This document shows, piece after piece, positions 36,596 to 46,431 of a stretch of DNA of 64,000 nt (the first letter of the stretch is position 1; every line of letters begins with the position of its first letter). A program made the translations under genes and the position numbers. The notes beneath the pieces are model-generated. The model was given only the letters and a program-made list of their open reading frames with translations, ran no database searches and was not told where the DNA came from. Origin of the DNA: CAZYVD01 sp964651045 (GTDB lineage Bacteria > Zhuqueibacterota > QNDG01 > DSAB01); the NCBI GenBank assembly GCA_964651045.1, contig CAZYVD010000009.1, positions 1-64,000 of the forward strand, read 5' to 3'.

Positions 36596-38413
36596 CTAAA
36601 AGTATTGACTCCTGAAATCTTTTATTTTAGCCTTTCTCTTCAGGCTGTTATACCACTCCTGATAAACGAGCTGCTGTTTCTGAGCAAAGAGTCTCCTTTT
36701 TATCTCATTCTTTTGTGATTCGAACTGGTTTTTATCGAATTCGATTTTATCTGTAACCTTGATTATATAATATCCATTCTCACCCTCGATTGGGCGTGAT
36801 ATATCACCAATGTTTAATTTAAAAGCAGTACCAGCAAAATCGGGTTCTCTGCCTACACCAGGAATATATGCTCCGAGTGTGAAAAAGTCTGTACTCTGCA
36901 GTGTTAGCGAGTGTTTTCTTGCCAGTTCCTCAAAGCTGGTTTTATAATCTATACTTTTCCAGAACTCTTCACACATTTTGCCTGCTATTTTCTTCTGCTC
37001 TTTTTTCTCAAGGAGTGATACTATTTCTGTCTTTACATCTTCCAGAGGTTTGATGTGGGATTTCTCAATATCGATTATCTGAAAAACGAAAATTTTTTCT
37101 CCCGAATAGATAGGTCGGCTTACCCAGTAGAGTTTTTGACTGAATGTATAATAGTTGATAGTTGGCTCTATTCCGATTCCTCTTATGAATTCACCTTGTT
37201 TAAACAAAGGGGTTTCTTTGAGGTCAAAACCCTCCTGTTTTGCAAGCCGAGCAAAAAACTCCGGTCCCTTTGATCTTACTTCTTTATAAAAATAGTCTGA
37301 ACTCTGAGTAATATATTCATAAGTGGCTGGACTCGGTTTATACTTTAAAAGAATATGTTTGGCATGAACCTTCACCTCACCATCTTCTTTCTTGCGATCA
37401 ACAACTTTTATCAGATGCAGTCCGAATCGTGTCTTTATTGGTCCAACTACTTCACCAATCTTGGCAGAGAAGGCAGCATCCTCAAAAGGCTTGACCATCA
37501 TCCCTCTGCTGAAATAGCCGAGATCACCCCCCTCCGATGCAGTGCCCTCGTCTTCCGAATATTTTTTCGCAAGCTCTTCAAACGAACCGCCGCTTTTGAT
37601 CTCTTTTAGTATATCCTGTATGTCATATAGAGTCTGAGTGCTGTCGTCCTTTGATGGTTTGTTCTCGAACAACACATACTGTATCTTTCTTTTTTCTGGA
37701 ACCCTGTAATCTTCCTTGTGTTCCTCATAATATTTTTTTATTTCAGAATCTTCTATCTTAATGTTTTCTTTAGGAATAGAATCTGCATCAAAGAAGATAT
37801 AATTAACCTTAACCTTTTCGTTTTCTCTTCTAAATGTCATTTCGGCTTCGGCGTCAGATACTCTGGCAAGGGATATGATATATTGAATCAATTTATCGTA
37901 TGGAAGATTTATCGCAAAGTGGTTAACAATCAACTTTGTAAAGGTCTCCTTGTTGGCAGGATCGCTTATTGCCTGTCTGTACTTTGTTATATCGAATGCT
38001 CCATCGGTCTGAAGCTGTTCTAAATTTTTTACAAAGGATGGCGGATTGTTCTGCAAATTTATACTTATTTCTTTTATTGTTGCACTTAAACCGTACTTCT
38101 GTATCTGTTCATGAAATAGAATTTCTCTTACCATGTCTTCCCAGACACGATCCCGTATTGATCTTATTTGGAGATCTGTTAGTTCTGCATTATTTGACCG
38201 CTGTCTCTGATATTCTATTGCCTGATTGACTGAAGCATTGAACTGTTGATACATTATCTTCTTGCCATTAACGATTCCGATTATTCCTCTCTCCACAGCC
38301 GATCTCTTTCCCTTGAATCCACCCATACCCCAGCTGAACACTATTGTGGCAATAAAGGCAATGGCAGTTATTATGATAATATGTTTCATATAATCTCTGA
38401 GTGTCTGCATCAT
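36596..38413 (-). CDS. ppiD: PpiD/SurA-type peptidylprolyl isomerase, inner-membrane anchored
   Basis: 605-residue periplasmic folding factor. N-terminal helix HIIIITAIAFIATIVFSWGMG (residues about 11-31, shown here to 20 residues: IIIITAIAFIATIVFSWGMG) anchors it. A SurA-N-like domain (VNGKKIMYQQFNASVNQAIE) follows, then a PPIC domain at about residues 235-345 containing GGDLGYFSRGMMVKPFEDA and SRFGLH-like KTRFGLHLIKVVD, and a second partial PPIC region from about 350 onward ending GENGYYIIKVTDKIEF. Usual PpiD length is about 600. Transcribed divergently from uvrB. Substrates are outer-membrane or exported proteins. Confidence 0.9.
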   Translation of the reverse strand: MMQTLRDYMKHIIIITAIAFIATIVFSWGMGGFKGKRSAVERGIIGIVNGKKIMYQQFNASVNQAIEYQRQRSNNAELTDLQIRSIRDRVWEDMVREILFHEQIQKYGLSATIKEISINLQNNPPSFVKNLEQLQTDGAFDITKYRQAISDPANKETFTKLIVNHFAINLPYDKLIQYIISLARVSDAEAEMTFRRENEKVKVNYIFFDADSIPKENIKIEDSEIKKYYEEHKEDYRVPEKRKIQYVLFENKPSKDDSTQTLYDIQDILKEIKSGGSFEELAKKYSEDEGTASEGGDLGYFSRGMMVKPFEDAAFSAKIGEVVGPIKTRFGLHLIKVVDRKKEDGEVKVHAKHILLKYKPSPATYEYITQSSDYFYKEVRSKGPEFFARLAKQEGFDLKETPLFKQGEFIRGIGIEPTINYYTFSQKLYWVSRPIYSGEKIFVFQIIDIEKSHIKPLEDVKTEIVSLLEKKEQKKIAGKMCEEFWKSIDYKTSFEELARKHSLTLQSTDFFTLGAYIPGVGREPDFAGTAFKLNIGDISRPIEGENGYYIIKVTDKIEFDKNQFESQKNEIKRRLFAQKQQLVYQEWYNSLKRKAKIKDFRSQYF

Positions 38414-38454
38414 AAGGCAGGATTCTCCTTTATATGGTTATTACTTAAACAAAA

Positions 38455-38483
38455 AATATACGATATAACCATTCAAAAATCAA
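38455..38483 (-). promoter_or_regulatory. Promoter of ppiD
   Basis: Minus strand TTGATT (38478-38483), 17-base spacer, TATATT (38455-38460). Faces away from the uvrB promoter. Confidence 0.6.
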
Positions 38484-38499
38484 GATAATTTTAATGGTC

Positions 38500-38528
38500 T
38501 TGACTTTCTTTATATTTTCAATTATATT
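38500..38528 (+). promoter_or_regulatory. Promoter of uvrB
   Basis: TTGACT (38500-38505), 17-base spacer, TATATT (38523-38528). The predicted transcript start near 38535 leaves a very short 5' leader. Confidence 0.65.
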
Positions 38529-38549
38529 AAAATTAGTTATTTATGATCA

Positions 38550-40571
38550 ATGTTTAACTCAATGGGAATGTTTAAGTTAAAATCGAATTTAAAGCCGTGT
38601 GGGGATCAGCCAAGAGCCATAGAACTGCTGACAAGAAACATATTTAATGGCAGTCGCTTTCAGACTCTCCTTGGTGTGACGGGCTCGGGCAAGACATTTA
38701 CAATGGCAAATGTAATAGCAAGGATAGGTAAACCAACCCTTATAATATCCCACAACAAGACACTTGCTGCGCAGTTATATGGTGAACTGAAGGGATTTTT
38801 CCCTGATAATGCAGTGGAATATTTCATAAGCTATTATGATTATTACCAGCCTGAGGCATACATTCCATCAACAGATACCTACATTGAGAAGGATACATCT
38901 ATAAATGATGAGATAGACCGTCTGCGACTAAAGGCATCAAGCTCGCTGATTGAGAGGGATGATGTTATAATAGTTGCTTCTGTATCATGCATTTATGGAC
39001 TGGGCTCGCCAAAAGATTTCAGAGATTTACTTCTATTGATTGAGAAGGGGCAAAAGATCGATCGTGACGATATACTAAGAGGCCTGGTCGACATTCAATA
39101 CACAAGGAACGATATAGATTTTCACAGGGGAACATTTCGTGCAAGAGGAGATGTTGTAGAGATTTTCCCTGCCTATGATGAAACTGCATTAAGAGTTGAG
39201 ATGTGGGGAAATGTTGTTGACAGGATTTTAAGGATAGATCCTGTGACAGGCAAAACACTTGAGGAGAAGAGACTTGTTGCCGTATATCCTGCAAAACATT
39301 TTGTAACAACATATCCGAAATTGAAGGAGGCCATAAAGTCGATAAAAGAGGAGTTGAAAGAGAGGCTCGAGTATTTTCGTTCCCGGGGAATGATGCTTGA
39401 GGCTCAGAGACTGGAGATGAGAACAAATTATGATATAGAAATGATGGAAGAGGTTGGTTACTGCACAGGAATAGAGAATTACTCGCGACATCTTTCAGGA
39501 AGAAAACCAGGAGAGAGGCCCTCATGTTTGATAGACTATTTCCCGGACGATTTTCTTATGATCATAGATGAGTCTCATGTGACGATTCCGCAGATTCGTG
39601 CCATGTACAATGGTGACCGTGCAAGAAAAGAGACACTTGTCGAACATGGATTCAGATTGCCATCTGCACTCGACAACAGGCCTCTGAAGTTTGATGAATT
39701 TGAATCACTTATAAAACAGGTTATATTTGTATCTGCTACTCCTGCAGATTACGAGCTTGAGAAGTGCGGTGGAGAAATAGTAGAACAGATAATAAGGCCG
39801 ACCGGTCTGATAGATCCTGAAGTTGTTATTCATCCAACAAGGGGTCAGATAGACCATCTGATAGAGGAGATTAACAAGAGGGTTAAAAGGAAGCAGAGGG
39901 TACTCGTTACAACCCTTACAAAACGGATGGCAGAGGATCTTTCTGAATATCTGTCAGAGATAGGAATAAGGGTTAGATATCTTCATTCAGAAATAGGAGC
40001 GCTTGATCGTGTTGAGATACTTAGAGGTCTGAGGCTTGCTGATTTCGATGTACTTGTGGGAATAAATCTGTTAAGGGAGGGTCTCGATCTTCCAGAGGTG
40101 TCTCTGGTGGCGATTTTAGATGCAGATAAGGAAGGTTTTTTAAGATCCGAGCGTTCACTCATGCAGATTGCGGGAAGGGCTGCGAGAAACATAGATGGAT
40201 TGGTAATACTATATGCGGATAACATTACAGATAGTATAAAGAAATTCTATGATGAGACAAAACGGAGAAGAAAGCTTCAGCAGAAGTATAATGAGGAGCA
40301 CCGAATAACTCCGAAGACCATATATAAGAGTGTTGAAGAGGTAATCTCAACAACTGCTGTGGCAGATTCCAAGAAGATATCCTATCTGCCCGAAGAAAGG
40401 CGGCTTGAGTCGCTTTCAAGAATGGAAATAGAAGAGATGATAGAGAACATAGAGAGTGAGATGATGGCAGCTTCAAAAAGACTGGAATTTGAAAGGGCGG
40501 CCGAACTCAGAGATGAAATAAATGAATTGAAAAAGGTAATAAAGAAGGGAAAGATAAGGAGGAGAAGATGA
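38550..40571 (+). CDS. uvrB: UvrABC excinuclease subunit B
   Basis: DNA damage-verifying helicase-like subunit of nucleotide excision repair. 673 residues. Walker A GVTGSGKTFTMAN near residue 43, YYDYYQPEAYIP of the beta-hairpin, IIDESHVTIPQIRAMY and the C-terminal UVR motif (EFERAAELRDEINEL) are all present. Start is uncertain: ATG codons lie at 38550, 38562 and 38568, none with a good ribosome-binding site; homologues would fit 38562 or 38568. The stop overlaps the purD ATG. Confidence 0.96.
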   Translation: MFNSMGMFKLKSNLKPCGDQPRAIELLTRNIFNGSRFQTLLGVTGSGKTFTMANVIARIGKPTLIISHNKTLAAQLYGELKGFFPDNAVEYFISYYDYYQPEAYIPSTDTYIEKDTSINDEIDRLRLKASSSLIERDDVIIVASVSCIYGLGSPKDFRDLLLLIEKGQKIDRDDILRGLVDIQYTRNDIDFHRGTFRARGDVVEIFPAYDETALRVEMWGNVVDRILRIDPVTGKTLEEKRLVAVYPAKHFVTTYPKLKEAIKSIKEELKERLEYFRSRGMMLEAQRLEMRTNYDIEMMEEVGYCTGIENYSRHLSGRKPGERPSCLIDYFPDDFLMIIDESHVTIPQIRAMYNGDRARKETLVEHGFRLPSALDNRPLKFDEFESLIKQVIFVSATPADYELEKCGGEIVEQIIRPTGLIDPEVVIHPTRGQIDHLIEEINKRVKRKQRVLVTTLTKRMAEDLSEYLSEIGIRVRYLHSEIGALDRVEILRGLRLADFDVLVGINLLREGLDLPEVSLVAILDADKEGFLRSERSLMQIAGRAARNIDGLVILYADNITDSIKKFYDETKRRRKLQQKYNEEHRITPKTIYKSVEEVISTTAVADSKKISYLPEERRLESLSRMEIEEMIENIESEMMAASKRLEFERAAELRDEINELKKVIKKGKIRRRR

Positions 40572-41833
40572 AGGTTCTTGTAGTCGGAAGTGGCGGCAGG
40601 GAACATGCATTAGTATGGAAAATATCACAGAGTCCAAGGGTTGAAAAGATTTACTGTGCCCCTGGAAATGGGGGCATTTCACAGATAGCAGAATGTGTCG
40701 ATATAGAAGCAACCGACATAAAGGGTCTTGTTCAGTTTGCAAAAAAGAAAAGAATAGATCTTACAGTCATAGGACCCGAATTGCCTCTTACATTTGGAAT
40801 TGTCGATAGATTTCAGGAGAATGGACTGCCAATTTTTGGGCCGAACAGGGCAGCAGCAGAGATTGAGGGAAGCAAGGGATTTGCAAAAAGGTTTATGAAA
40901 AAATACAAAATACCCACTGCAGATTATCAAATCTTTACTGATCCCGAAGAAGCAGTAGCATATATAAATAAAAAAGAACCACCATTAGTTTTAAAGGCCG
41001 ATGGTCTTGCGGCAGGCAAAGGAGTGCTGGTCTGTCACACAAGGTCAGAACTCTATGATGGAATCGATCAAATAATGAAGAAAAGAGTGTTTGGTGAAGC
41101 TGGAAGCCGTTTAGTGATCGAAGAGTTTCTTCAGGGAGAGGAGGCCTCGGTACTGGCGGTTACAGATGGAGTGGACATGGTCGTATTTCCACCAGCACAG
41201 GATCATAAACCCATATTCGAACACGACAGGGGTCCGAATACAGGTGGAATGGGTGCCTATGCTCCTGCTCCTGTTGTAGATTCTAAAATGCTGAAGATCA
41301 TAAGGCATAAGATACTCGATCCGACTATAAAGGGCATGAGAGAAGAAGGAAGGGAATACAGGGGAGTCATTTATGCAGGGCTCATGATAACAACCGAAGG
41401 TCCCAAGGTACTTGAATTTAACTGCCGATTTGGTGATCCAGAGACACAGGCCATTCTGCCGCTAATAGAAACAGATCTTGTTGACCTCATGGAAGCTTCG
41501 ATAAAAAGAGGAGTGGGTGAGGTTGAGCTGAAGATAAAGAAGGGATTTGCCGTGTGTGTAGTAATCGCATCTGGCGGATATCCAGGCAAATATGAAAAGG
41601 GTAAAACAATTCACGGCCTCGATGATGTTTCTTCAGATACTTTAGTGTTTCATGCATGCACAAAGAGAAGAGGTGATCAATTAATAACCTCTGGAGGCAG
41701 GGTGCTTGGCATAACATGCATCGATTCCAGTGTTAAGGGTGCAATTGAGAAGACGTATATTGGAGTGAGCAGGATAACATTTGATGGTGCATACTACAGG
41801 AAGGACATTGGATACAGGGTTGTTGGAAAATGA
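40568..41833 (+). CDS. purD: Phosphoribosylamine--glycine ligase
   Basis: GAR synthetase of de novo purine synthesis. 421 residues, normal length. N-terminal KVLVVGSGGREHALVWK, ATP-grasp core VLKADGLAAGKGVLV and the family signature NCRFGDPETQAILPLIETDL are all seen. It overlaps uvrB and the CLC channel gene by four bases on each side, so the three are translated from one message. Confidence 0.97.
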   Translation: MKVLVVGSGGREHALVWKISQSPRVEKIYCAPGNGGISQIAECVDIEATDIKGLVQFAKKKRIDLTVIGPELPLTFGIVDRFQENGLPIFGPNRAAAEIEGSKGFAKRFMKKYKIPTADYQIFTDPEEAVAYINKKEPPLVLKADGLAAGKGVLVCHTRSELYDGIDQIMKKRVFGEAGSRLVIEEFLQGEEASVLAVTDGVDMVVFPPAQDHKPIFEHDRGPNTGGMGAYAPAPVVDSKMLKIIRHKILDPTIKGMREEGREYRGVIYAGLMITTEGPKVLEFNCRFGDPETQAILPLIETDLVDLMEASIKRGVGEVELKIKKGFAVCVVIASGGYPGKYEKGKTIHGLDDVSSDTLVFHACTKRRGDQLITSGGRVLGITCIDSSVKGAIEKTYIGVSRITFDGAYYRKDIGYRVVGK

Positions 41834-43866
41834 GTAGAGCGAGATTTAAAAATCTTCTCGAAAAAATTCCTGTAACAAGCCATACATTTATGATAGTTCT
41901 GGCTGCTCTGACGGGTCTTCTGGGTGGATTCGGGGCCGTGGGATTTCGCAGTTTAATTGCTTTTTTTCAGCATCTCTTTTGGAAAGTTTCTGAATATACG
42001 CTTAACACAATTGGTGAGCTTCCATGGTACACAAAATTGATAGTTCCTGCTGCTGGTGGAATAATAGTCGGACACATTGTCTATTTCTTTGCAAGAGAGG
42101 CCAAGGGGCATGGAGTCCCAGAGGTAATGGAAGCTGTTGCTTTAAATAATGGGCGCATCAGGCCTAGAGTCGTTGTTGTAAAGAGCATAGCTTCTGCTGT
42201 ATGCATTGGATCCGGGGGTTCTGTTGGAAGAGAGGGCCCAATAGTTCAGATCGGTTCTGCTCTTGGCTCTACTGTTGGACAGTGGCTGAATCTTTCTGGC
42301 ACTCATCTCAGAAATCTGGTTGGTTGCGGAGCTGCTGCTGGAATCGCTGCCACATTCAATGCTCCTGTGGCTGGTGCACTATTTTCTGCAGAGGTAATTT
42401 TAGGAAGTTTTGGGGTTGGCCAATTCAGTACTGTTGTAGTATCTTCTGTTGTTGCAACTGTTGTCTCCAGATCTTTACTTGGCAATGAGATTGCCTTTAC
42501 AGTACCATTTTACCAGTTGGTTAGTTACTGGGAGTTGATTCCATATACGATTCTTGGTCTACTAGCAGGAGTCATGGGAGTTGTTTTTATAAAGACGCTT
42601 TATGCAACAGAGGATGTTTTTGAAAAGATTCCACTACCGGAATATTTAAAACCTTTATCAGGCGGAATCTTAATAGGATTGATTGGCATCTGGTTCCCAA
42701 ACATATTTGGTGTTGGGTATTCTACAATAGATATTGCACTCACAGGTGGGTATGGTATTGGTGCTCTTGCACTCCTTTTTATGTTGAAGATGATATCTAC
42801 TCCTATTACAATAGGATCTGGTGGTTCGGGTGGAGTCTTTGCACCCTCTCTGTTTCTAGGGAGTATGCTTGGCGGCATCGTGGGTAGTGTTTGTTCCTAC
42901 CTCTTTCCAGGTTCTGTCGCCTCATCTGGAGCATATGCCCTTGTTGGAATGGGAGCAGTTGTATCAGCCACGACTCATGCACCGCTAACGGCGATTGTGA
43001 TGATTTTTGAACTGACAGGTAATTACCATATAATTCTTCCTCTTATGATTTCGTGCGTGCTGGGTTCTGTTGTTGCAGGCAGAATTAAAGAGGAGTCAAT
43101 TTATACGATGAAGCTTGTGAGAAGAGGGGTTAGGATAAAATCTGGTTACGAAACAAACCTGTTCAGAACCATAAGAGTCAGAGAAGTAATGCGAAGAGAG
43201 ATGGAAACAGTAGATGAAGATATGCCATTTGAAAAATTGCTTTCAAAGGTTCTTCGAAGCAAGCACCTTAATTTTTTTGTTACAGATAAAGATGGAAGGT
43301 TAAGGTCCGTTATTTTTGCACGAGATTTACGTCCCTATGTGTATGATTCAAAAAGAGCAAGTGGAATCAGGGCCAGGGATCTTGCACATGAACTGAAGTT
43401 CTGGGTAACAGGTGAGGATTCTTTGGATGTAGCACTCAAGGCATTTGAAAGGGAGGATATTAATGAGCTGCCTGTTGTGGATTCGGTTAAATCTAGAAAG
43501 ATAATCGGAACGATATGGCAGAGAGACATGGCCGCTGCCTATAATGAGCTGGTTCTGAAACAAAACATGGCACAGGGAGTGGAGCTGGGAATAAAGTTCA
43601 CCGACACTACAGAGAGGATAGATCTGGCAGATGGTGCAAGCATGATAGAAATTGAGATTCCAGCCAGGTTTATTGGCAGGACTATAAAGGATATAGGCAA
43701 GCTTTATGAACACAATTTGAGGATAGTTTTTATAAAGAAGATAAAACCTTCGGGTGAGATAAAAACAGTACTTCCAAAGGCATCATATAGATTTGAATCC
43801 GGCGACAGGATACTCGTTATTGGTGAAAGGGATGATATTGAGAGGTGGAGAGCTCAGATGAGATGA
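41830..43866 (+). CDS. CLC-type chloride channel/antiporter with CBS pair and TrkA-C domain
   Basis: 678-residue membrane protein. The CLC core (residues about 20-430) carries GSGGSVGREGPIVQIGSA (with the gating Glu in GREGP), CGAAAGIAATFNAPVAGALF and GSGGSGGVFAPSLFLGSM. A pair of CBS domains follows at about 450-570 (VREVMRREMETV and DLAHELKFWVTGE), and the last 85 residues (ERIDLADGASMIEIEIPARF to GDRILVIGERDD) look like a TrkA-C/RCK-C domain. The combination of CBS plus TrkA-C on one CLC suggests nucleotide or ligand control of gating. Overlaps purD. Confidence 0.92.
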   Translation: MSRARFKNLLEKIPVTSHTFMIVLAALTGLLGGFGAVGFRSLIAFFQHLFWKVSEYTLNTIGELPWYTKLIVPAAGGIIVGHIVYFFAREAKGHGVPEVMEAVALNNGRIRPRVVVVKSIASAVCIGSGGSVGREGPIVQIGSALGSTVGQWLNLSGTHLRNLVGCGAAAGIAATFNAPVAGALFSAEVILGSFGVGQFSTVVVSSVVATVVSRSLLGNEIAFTVPFYQLVSYWELIPYTILGLLAGVMGVVFIKTLYATEDVFEKIPLPEYLKPLSGGILIGLIGIWFPNIFGVGYSTIDIALTGGYGIGALALLFMLKMISTPITIGSGGSGGVFAPSLFLGSMLGGIVGSVCSYLFPGSVASSGAYALVGMGAVVSATTHAPLTAIVMIFELTGNYHIILPLMISCVLGSVVAGRIKEESIYTMKLVRRGVRIKSGYETNLFRTIRVREVMRREMETVDEDMPFEKLLSKVLRSKHLNFFVTDKDGRLRSVIFARDLRPYVYDSKRASGIRARDLAHELKFWVTGEDSLDVALKAFEREDINELPVVDSVKSRKIIGTIWQRDMAAAYNELVLKQNMAQGVELGIKFTDTTERIDLADGASMIEIEIPARFIGRTIKDIGKLYEHNLRIVFIKKIKPSGEIKTVLPKASYRFESGDRILVIGERDDIERWRAQMR

Positions 43867-44110
43867 AAAAATAGAGGAATCAAATGATCCTGAATTAATT
43901 TATAAAAAAGGATCTTTTATGACTCATTCGAAAAGTAAAAGGATGACAAGATTGTTTGTTATTGTTTTAATGTAGGCAGGCGAACCATAGTTGGAATTAA
44001 TCGAGATTTATTTTATCTATGAAACAGGAGTAATTAATAATAATTGAGTTTTTTAACGACTCTCACAAAAAAGTCTGTTTTTCAAATACTCTGATCTATC
44101 AGAAATATCA

Positions 44111-45208
44111 TCAATCTCTTATCCAGCAATTGTATCTTTTGTTTTTAAGAAGTCTAATTGCAGTAGTTCGGATTTTATTTGTCTCGAATGATAGTCTCAT
44201 TGTTCCAGCTTCCTGTTCTCTTACCTTGAGAATCTCTATGTCACAAATATTAATGTTTTTTTGTGCAAGGAGAGATGATATTGTTGATATTTCTCCTGGC
44301 CTGTCTTCCACCTGTATATAGAGGTCAAAATGGGGATGGAGAAACCCCTTTGTATCAGAAGGGATCGATAGGCGGCTGATAGATGCCCGATTGAACGATT
44401 CAGATGCAGAGTCTTTTGAAATCATGAATTTTATGTTTTGAATTTCTTTGGTGAATTGATCGATCGCATTTAATATGTTATCTTTATTGGTCTCGAGTAT
44501 TTCTTTCCATAATGAATATGGACTCGATGCAACTCTAGTCATGTCGCGGAAACCGCCTGCAGCCATCTTGAGAAAATTTCCATTGTTTTTGTTATGAGCA
44601 GCAATCATGTTTACCATTGATACTGCAACTATCTGCGGCAGATGGCTGACAAATGCTGCAATGCGGTCGTGTGTCGATGGACTCATTAATATTACCCTTG
44701 CGCCTATTTTCTCTAACAAACTTCCGAATTTGTGAATGAGTGGAAGGGGAATCTCCTCACCAGGAGTAAGAACATAGATGCAATTTTCGAATAAAAGTGG
44801 ATCGGCCCATTTTATGCCGCAGCCATGGCTGCCTGTCATTGGATGTCCACCAATAAAATAGCCATTACTATTTATATATTTCAATGACTTATCGACTATC
44901 CTTGTCTTTGTACTTCCCACATCTGTTACAAGGGCATCCTTCTTTATTCGTGTTCCAACATCTTCGATTAATTCTAAGATAGAATTTATTGGTGTGCAGA
45001 GGAATATCAGGTCTGCGTCTCTTATGCAGTCGATCTGTCCCTTAACCACTCCTCTGTCTATGGCCTTTCGATCTAAAGCCTCTTTTATTACTGGCTCCTC
45101 ATCGATGCCGGTTATATTCACCCTGTTTATCTTTCTTTTGATTGACATTCCGAGTGAGCCGCCTATAAGACCAACTCCTACTATTACAATATTTTTAAAC
45201 TCATACAT
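44111..45208 (-). CDS. tyrA: Prephenate dehydrogenase with ACT domain
   Basis: Converts prephenate to 4-hydroxyphenylpyruvate for tyrosine. 365 residues. Rossmann motif IVGVGLIGGSLGMSIKR at the N-terminus (about residues 9-25), GGHPMTGSHGCGIKWAD with the catalytic His region, and a C-terminal ACT domain (HFDLYIQVEDRPGEISTISS) that is expected to bind tyrosine for feedback inhibition. Last gene of the aromatic operon, one base after the DAHP synthase stop. Downstream, 43867-44110 is AT-rich with only weak hairpins and no convincing gene. Confidence 0.94.
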   Translation of the reverse strand: MYEFKNIVIVGVGLIGGSLGMSIKRKINRVNITGIDEEPVIKEALDRKAIDRGVVKGQIDCIRDADLIFLCTPINSILELIEDVGTRIKKDALVTDVGSTKTRIVDKSLKYINSNGYFIGGHPMTGSHGCGIKWADPLLFENCIYVLTPGEEIPLPLIHKFGSLLEKIGARVILMSPSTHDRIAAFVSHLPQIVAVSMVNMIAAHNKNNGNFLKMAAGGFRDMTRVASSPYSLWKEILETNKDNILNAIDQFTKEIQNIKFMISKDSASESFNRASISRLSIPSDTKGFLHPHFDLYIQVEDRPGEISTISSLLAQKNINICDIEILKVREQEAGTMRLSFETNKIRTTAIRLLKNKRYNCWIRD

Positions 45209-45209
45209 C

Positions 45210-46106
45210 TTATTCTACCTTCCTTCCAACAGTCCATGCAGTGACTCTCAGTTCTTCCATTAATGATTCAAATTGTTCTGGAAGAAGGGACTGATAACCA
45301 TCGGAGAGTGCCTCATTTGGATTGTGATGAACCTCGATCATCAGGCCATCTGCACCAGCAGCAACCGCAGCGCGTGATAGTGGAGGTATTTTGTCCCTCA
45401 AACCAGTTGCATGACTTGGATCTACAAAGATAGGAAGATGGCTCTTTTCTTTTATTACCGGTACTGCAGAAATATCGAGTGTATTTCTCGTGCATGTCTC
45501 GAATGTGCGTATACCCCTTTCACATAATATAATGTTTCTATTTCCACCTGCCATAATATATTCAGCGGCCATGAGCCATTCATCGATTGTGGCAGACATT
45601 CCTCTCTTTAGAAGTACGGGTTTATTTATCTTTCCGACCTGTTTGAGGAGAGCATAGTTATGCATGTTTCTTGCACCTATTTGAAGGATGTCTACATATT
45701 TTGCACAAAGATCTATGGTTGATGTGTCCATTACCTCAGATACAGTAATCAATCGATTTTCTTCTGCTGCTTCATGAAGCATCTTGAGTCCCTCTTCACC
45801 CAGGCCCTGAAAGCTGTATGGCGAAGTTCTTGGCTTAAATGCACCGCCCCTGAGTACTTTTGCGCCTGCTCTTTTTATGTTTCTCGCTATGTGGTGAATT
45901 TGATATTCATTTTCCACAGAACATGGTCCGGCAATGATTATTACCTCTCTTCCTCCAAACTCAACATTTTTGACTCTAAATACTGTATTTTCAGGATGAA
46001 AGGATCTGCTTACGAGTCGATAAGACTCATTACTTACAACAGCTACTGCCCCTTGTGGATGTGCTATATTTTTTAATTCCACCTCTTTTTTTGCAACGAC
46101 TGTCAT
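45210..46106 (-). CDS. aroF: 3-deoxy-7-phosphoheptulonate (DAHP) synthase
   Basis: First enzyme of the shikimate pathway, condensing PEP and erythrose 4-phosphate. 298 residues, a type I-beta (KDO8P-like) enzyme: IIAGPCSVENEYQ, RGGAFKPRTSPYSFQGLG, LLKRGMSATIDEWLMAAEY and FVDPSHATGLRD are typical. A short N-terminal segment of about 45 residues precedes the barrel, shorter than the ACT-like domain of the Thermotoga enzyme. The start overlaps the chorismate mutase stop by four bases. Transketolase, encoded at 50645, supplies erythrose 4-phosphate. Confidence 0.95.
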   Translation of the reverse strand: MTVVAKKEVELKNIAHPQGAVAVVSNESYRLVSRSFHPENTVFRVKNVEFGGREVIIIAGPCSVENEYQIHHIARNIKRAGAKVLRGGAFKPRTSPYSFQGLGEEGLKMLHEAAEENRLITVSEVMDTSTIDLCAKYVDILQIGARNMHNYALLKQVGKINKPVLLKRGMSATIDEWLMAAEYIMAGGNRNIILCERGIRTFETCTRNTLDISAVPVIKEKSHLPIFVDPSHATGLRDKIPPLSRAAVAAGADGLMIEVHHNPNEALSDGYQSLLPEQFESLMEELRVTAWTVGRKVE

Positions 46107-46378
46107 GGATTACCTCTGAAGTTATTTTGCTGTATCTCCCTGGATTTCTTTAATATGATTTGAAATATATCAGTTAAAAAGTTAGAATCGATCTTTTCGA
46201 ATGAATGATTCTTGAGTCTTGATAGAATAAACTTTTCTCTATTTTGATCTTTTACAGGGAGTCCGAGTCTGTATTTTTCTCTTCCAATCTGTTCTGTTAT
46301 TTTCATTCTTTGATTGAGCAGATAGATCAGTTTCCGATCGATTGATTCAATCTTTTTGCGAAGATCTTCAAGTTTCAT
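46103..46378 (-). CDS. aroQ: Chorismate mutase (AroQ class)
   Basis: 91-residue monofunctional AroQ-type chorismate mutase. LRKKIESIDRKLIYLLNQRMKIT near the N-terminus and GREKYRLGLPVKDQNREK (the catalytic Lys region) match the family. First structural gene of the aromatic operon; ATG at 46378 with GGAG about nine bases ahead. Controlled by the attenuator just upstream. Confidence 0.9.
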   Translation of the reverse strand: MKLEDLRKKIESIDRKLIYLLNQRMKITEQIGREKYRLGLPVKDQNREKFILSRLKNHSFEKIDSNFLTDIFQIILKKSREIQQNNFRGNP

Positions 46379-46404
46379 TTACTCGTCTCCACTCATAATA
46401 AAAT

Positions 46405-46431
46405 AAAAAACCCACTCTTTAATGGAGTGGG
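46405..46431 (-). terminator. Attenuator terminator upstream of aroQ
   Basis: Minus strand CCCACTC (46431-46425), loop of seven, GAGTGGG (46417-46411), then six T (46410-46405) and further A/T. It lies between the leader-peptide stop and the chorismate mutase start, so it would stop transcription before the operon. Confidence 0.85.

Noticed and set aside
43867..44110. Terminator between the CLC and tyrA genes
   Set aside because: Only weak stems of four or five bases with long loops were found, so no terminator is claimed.
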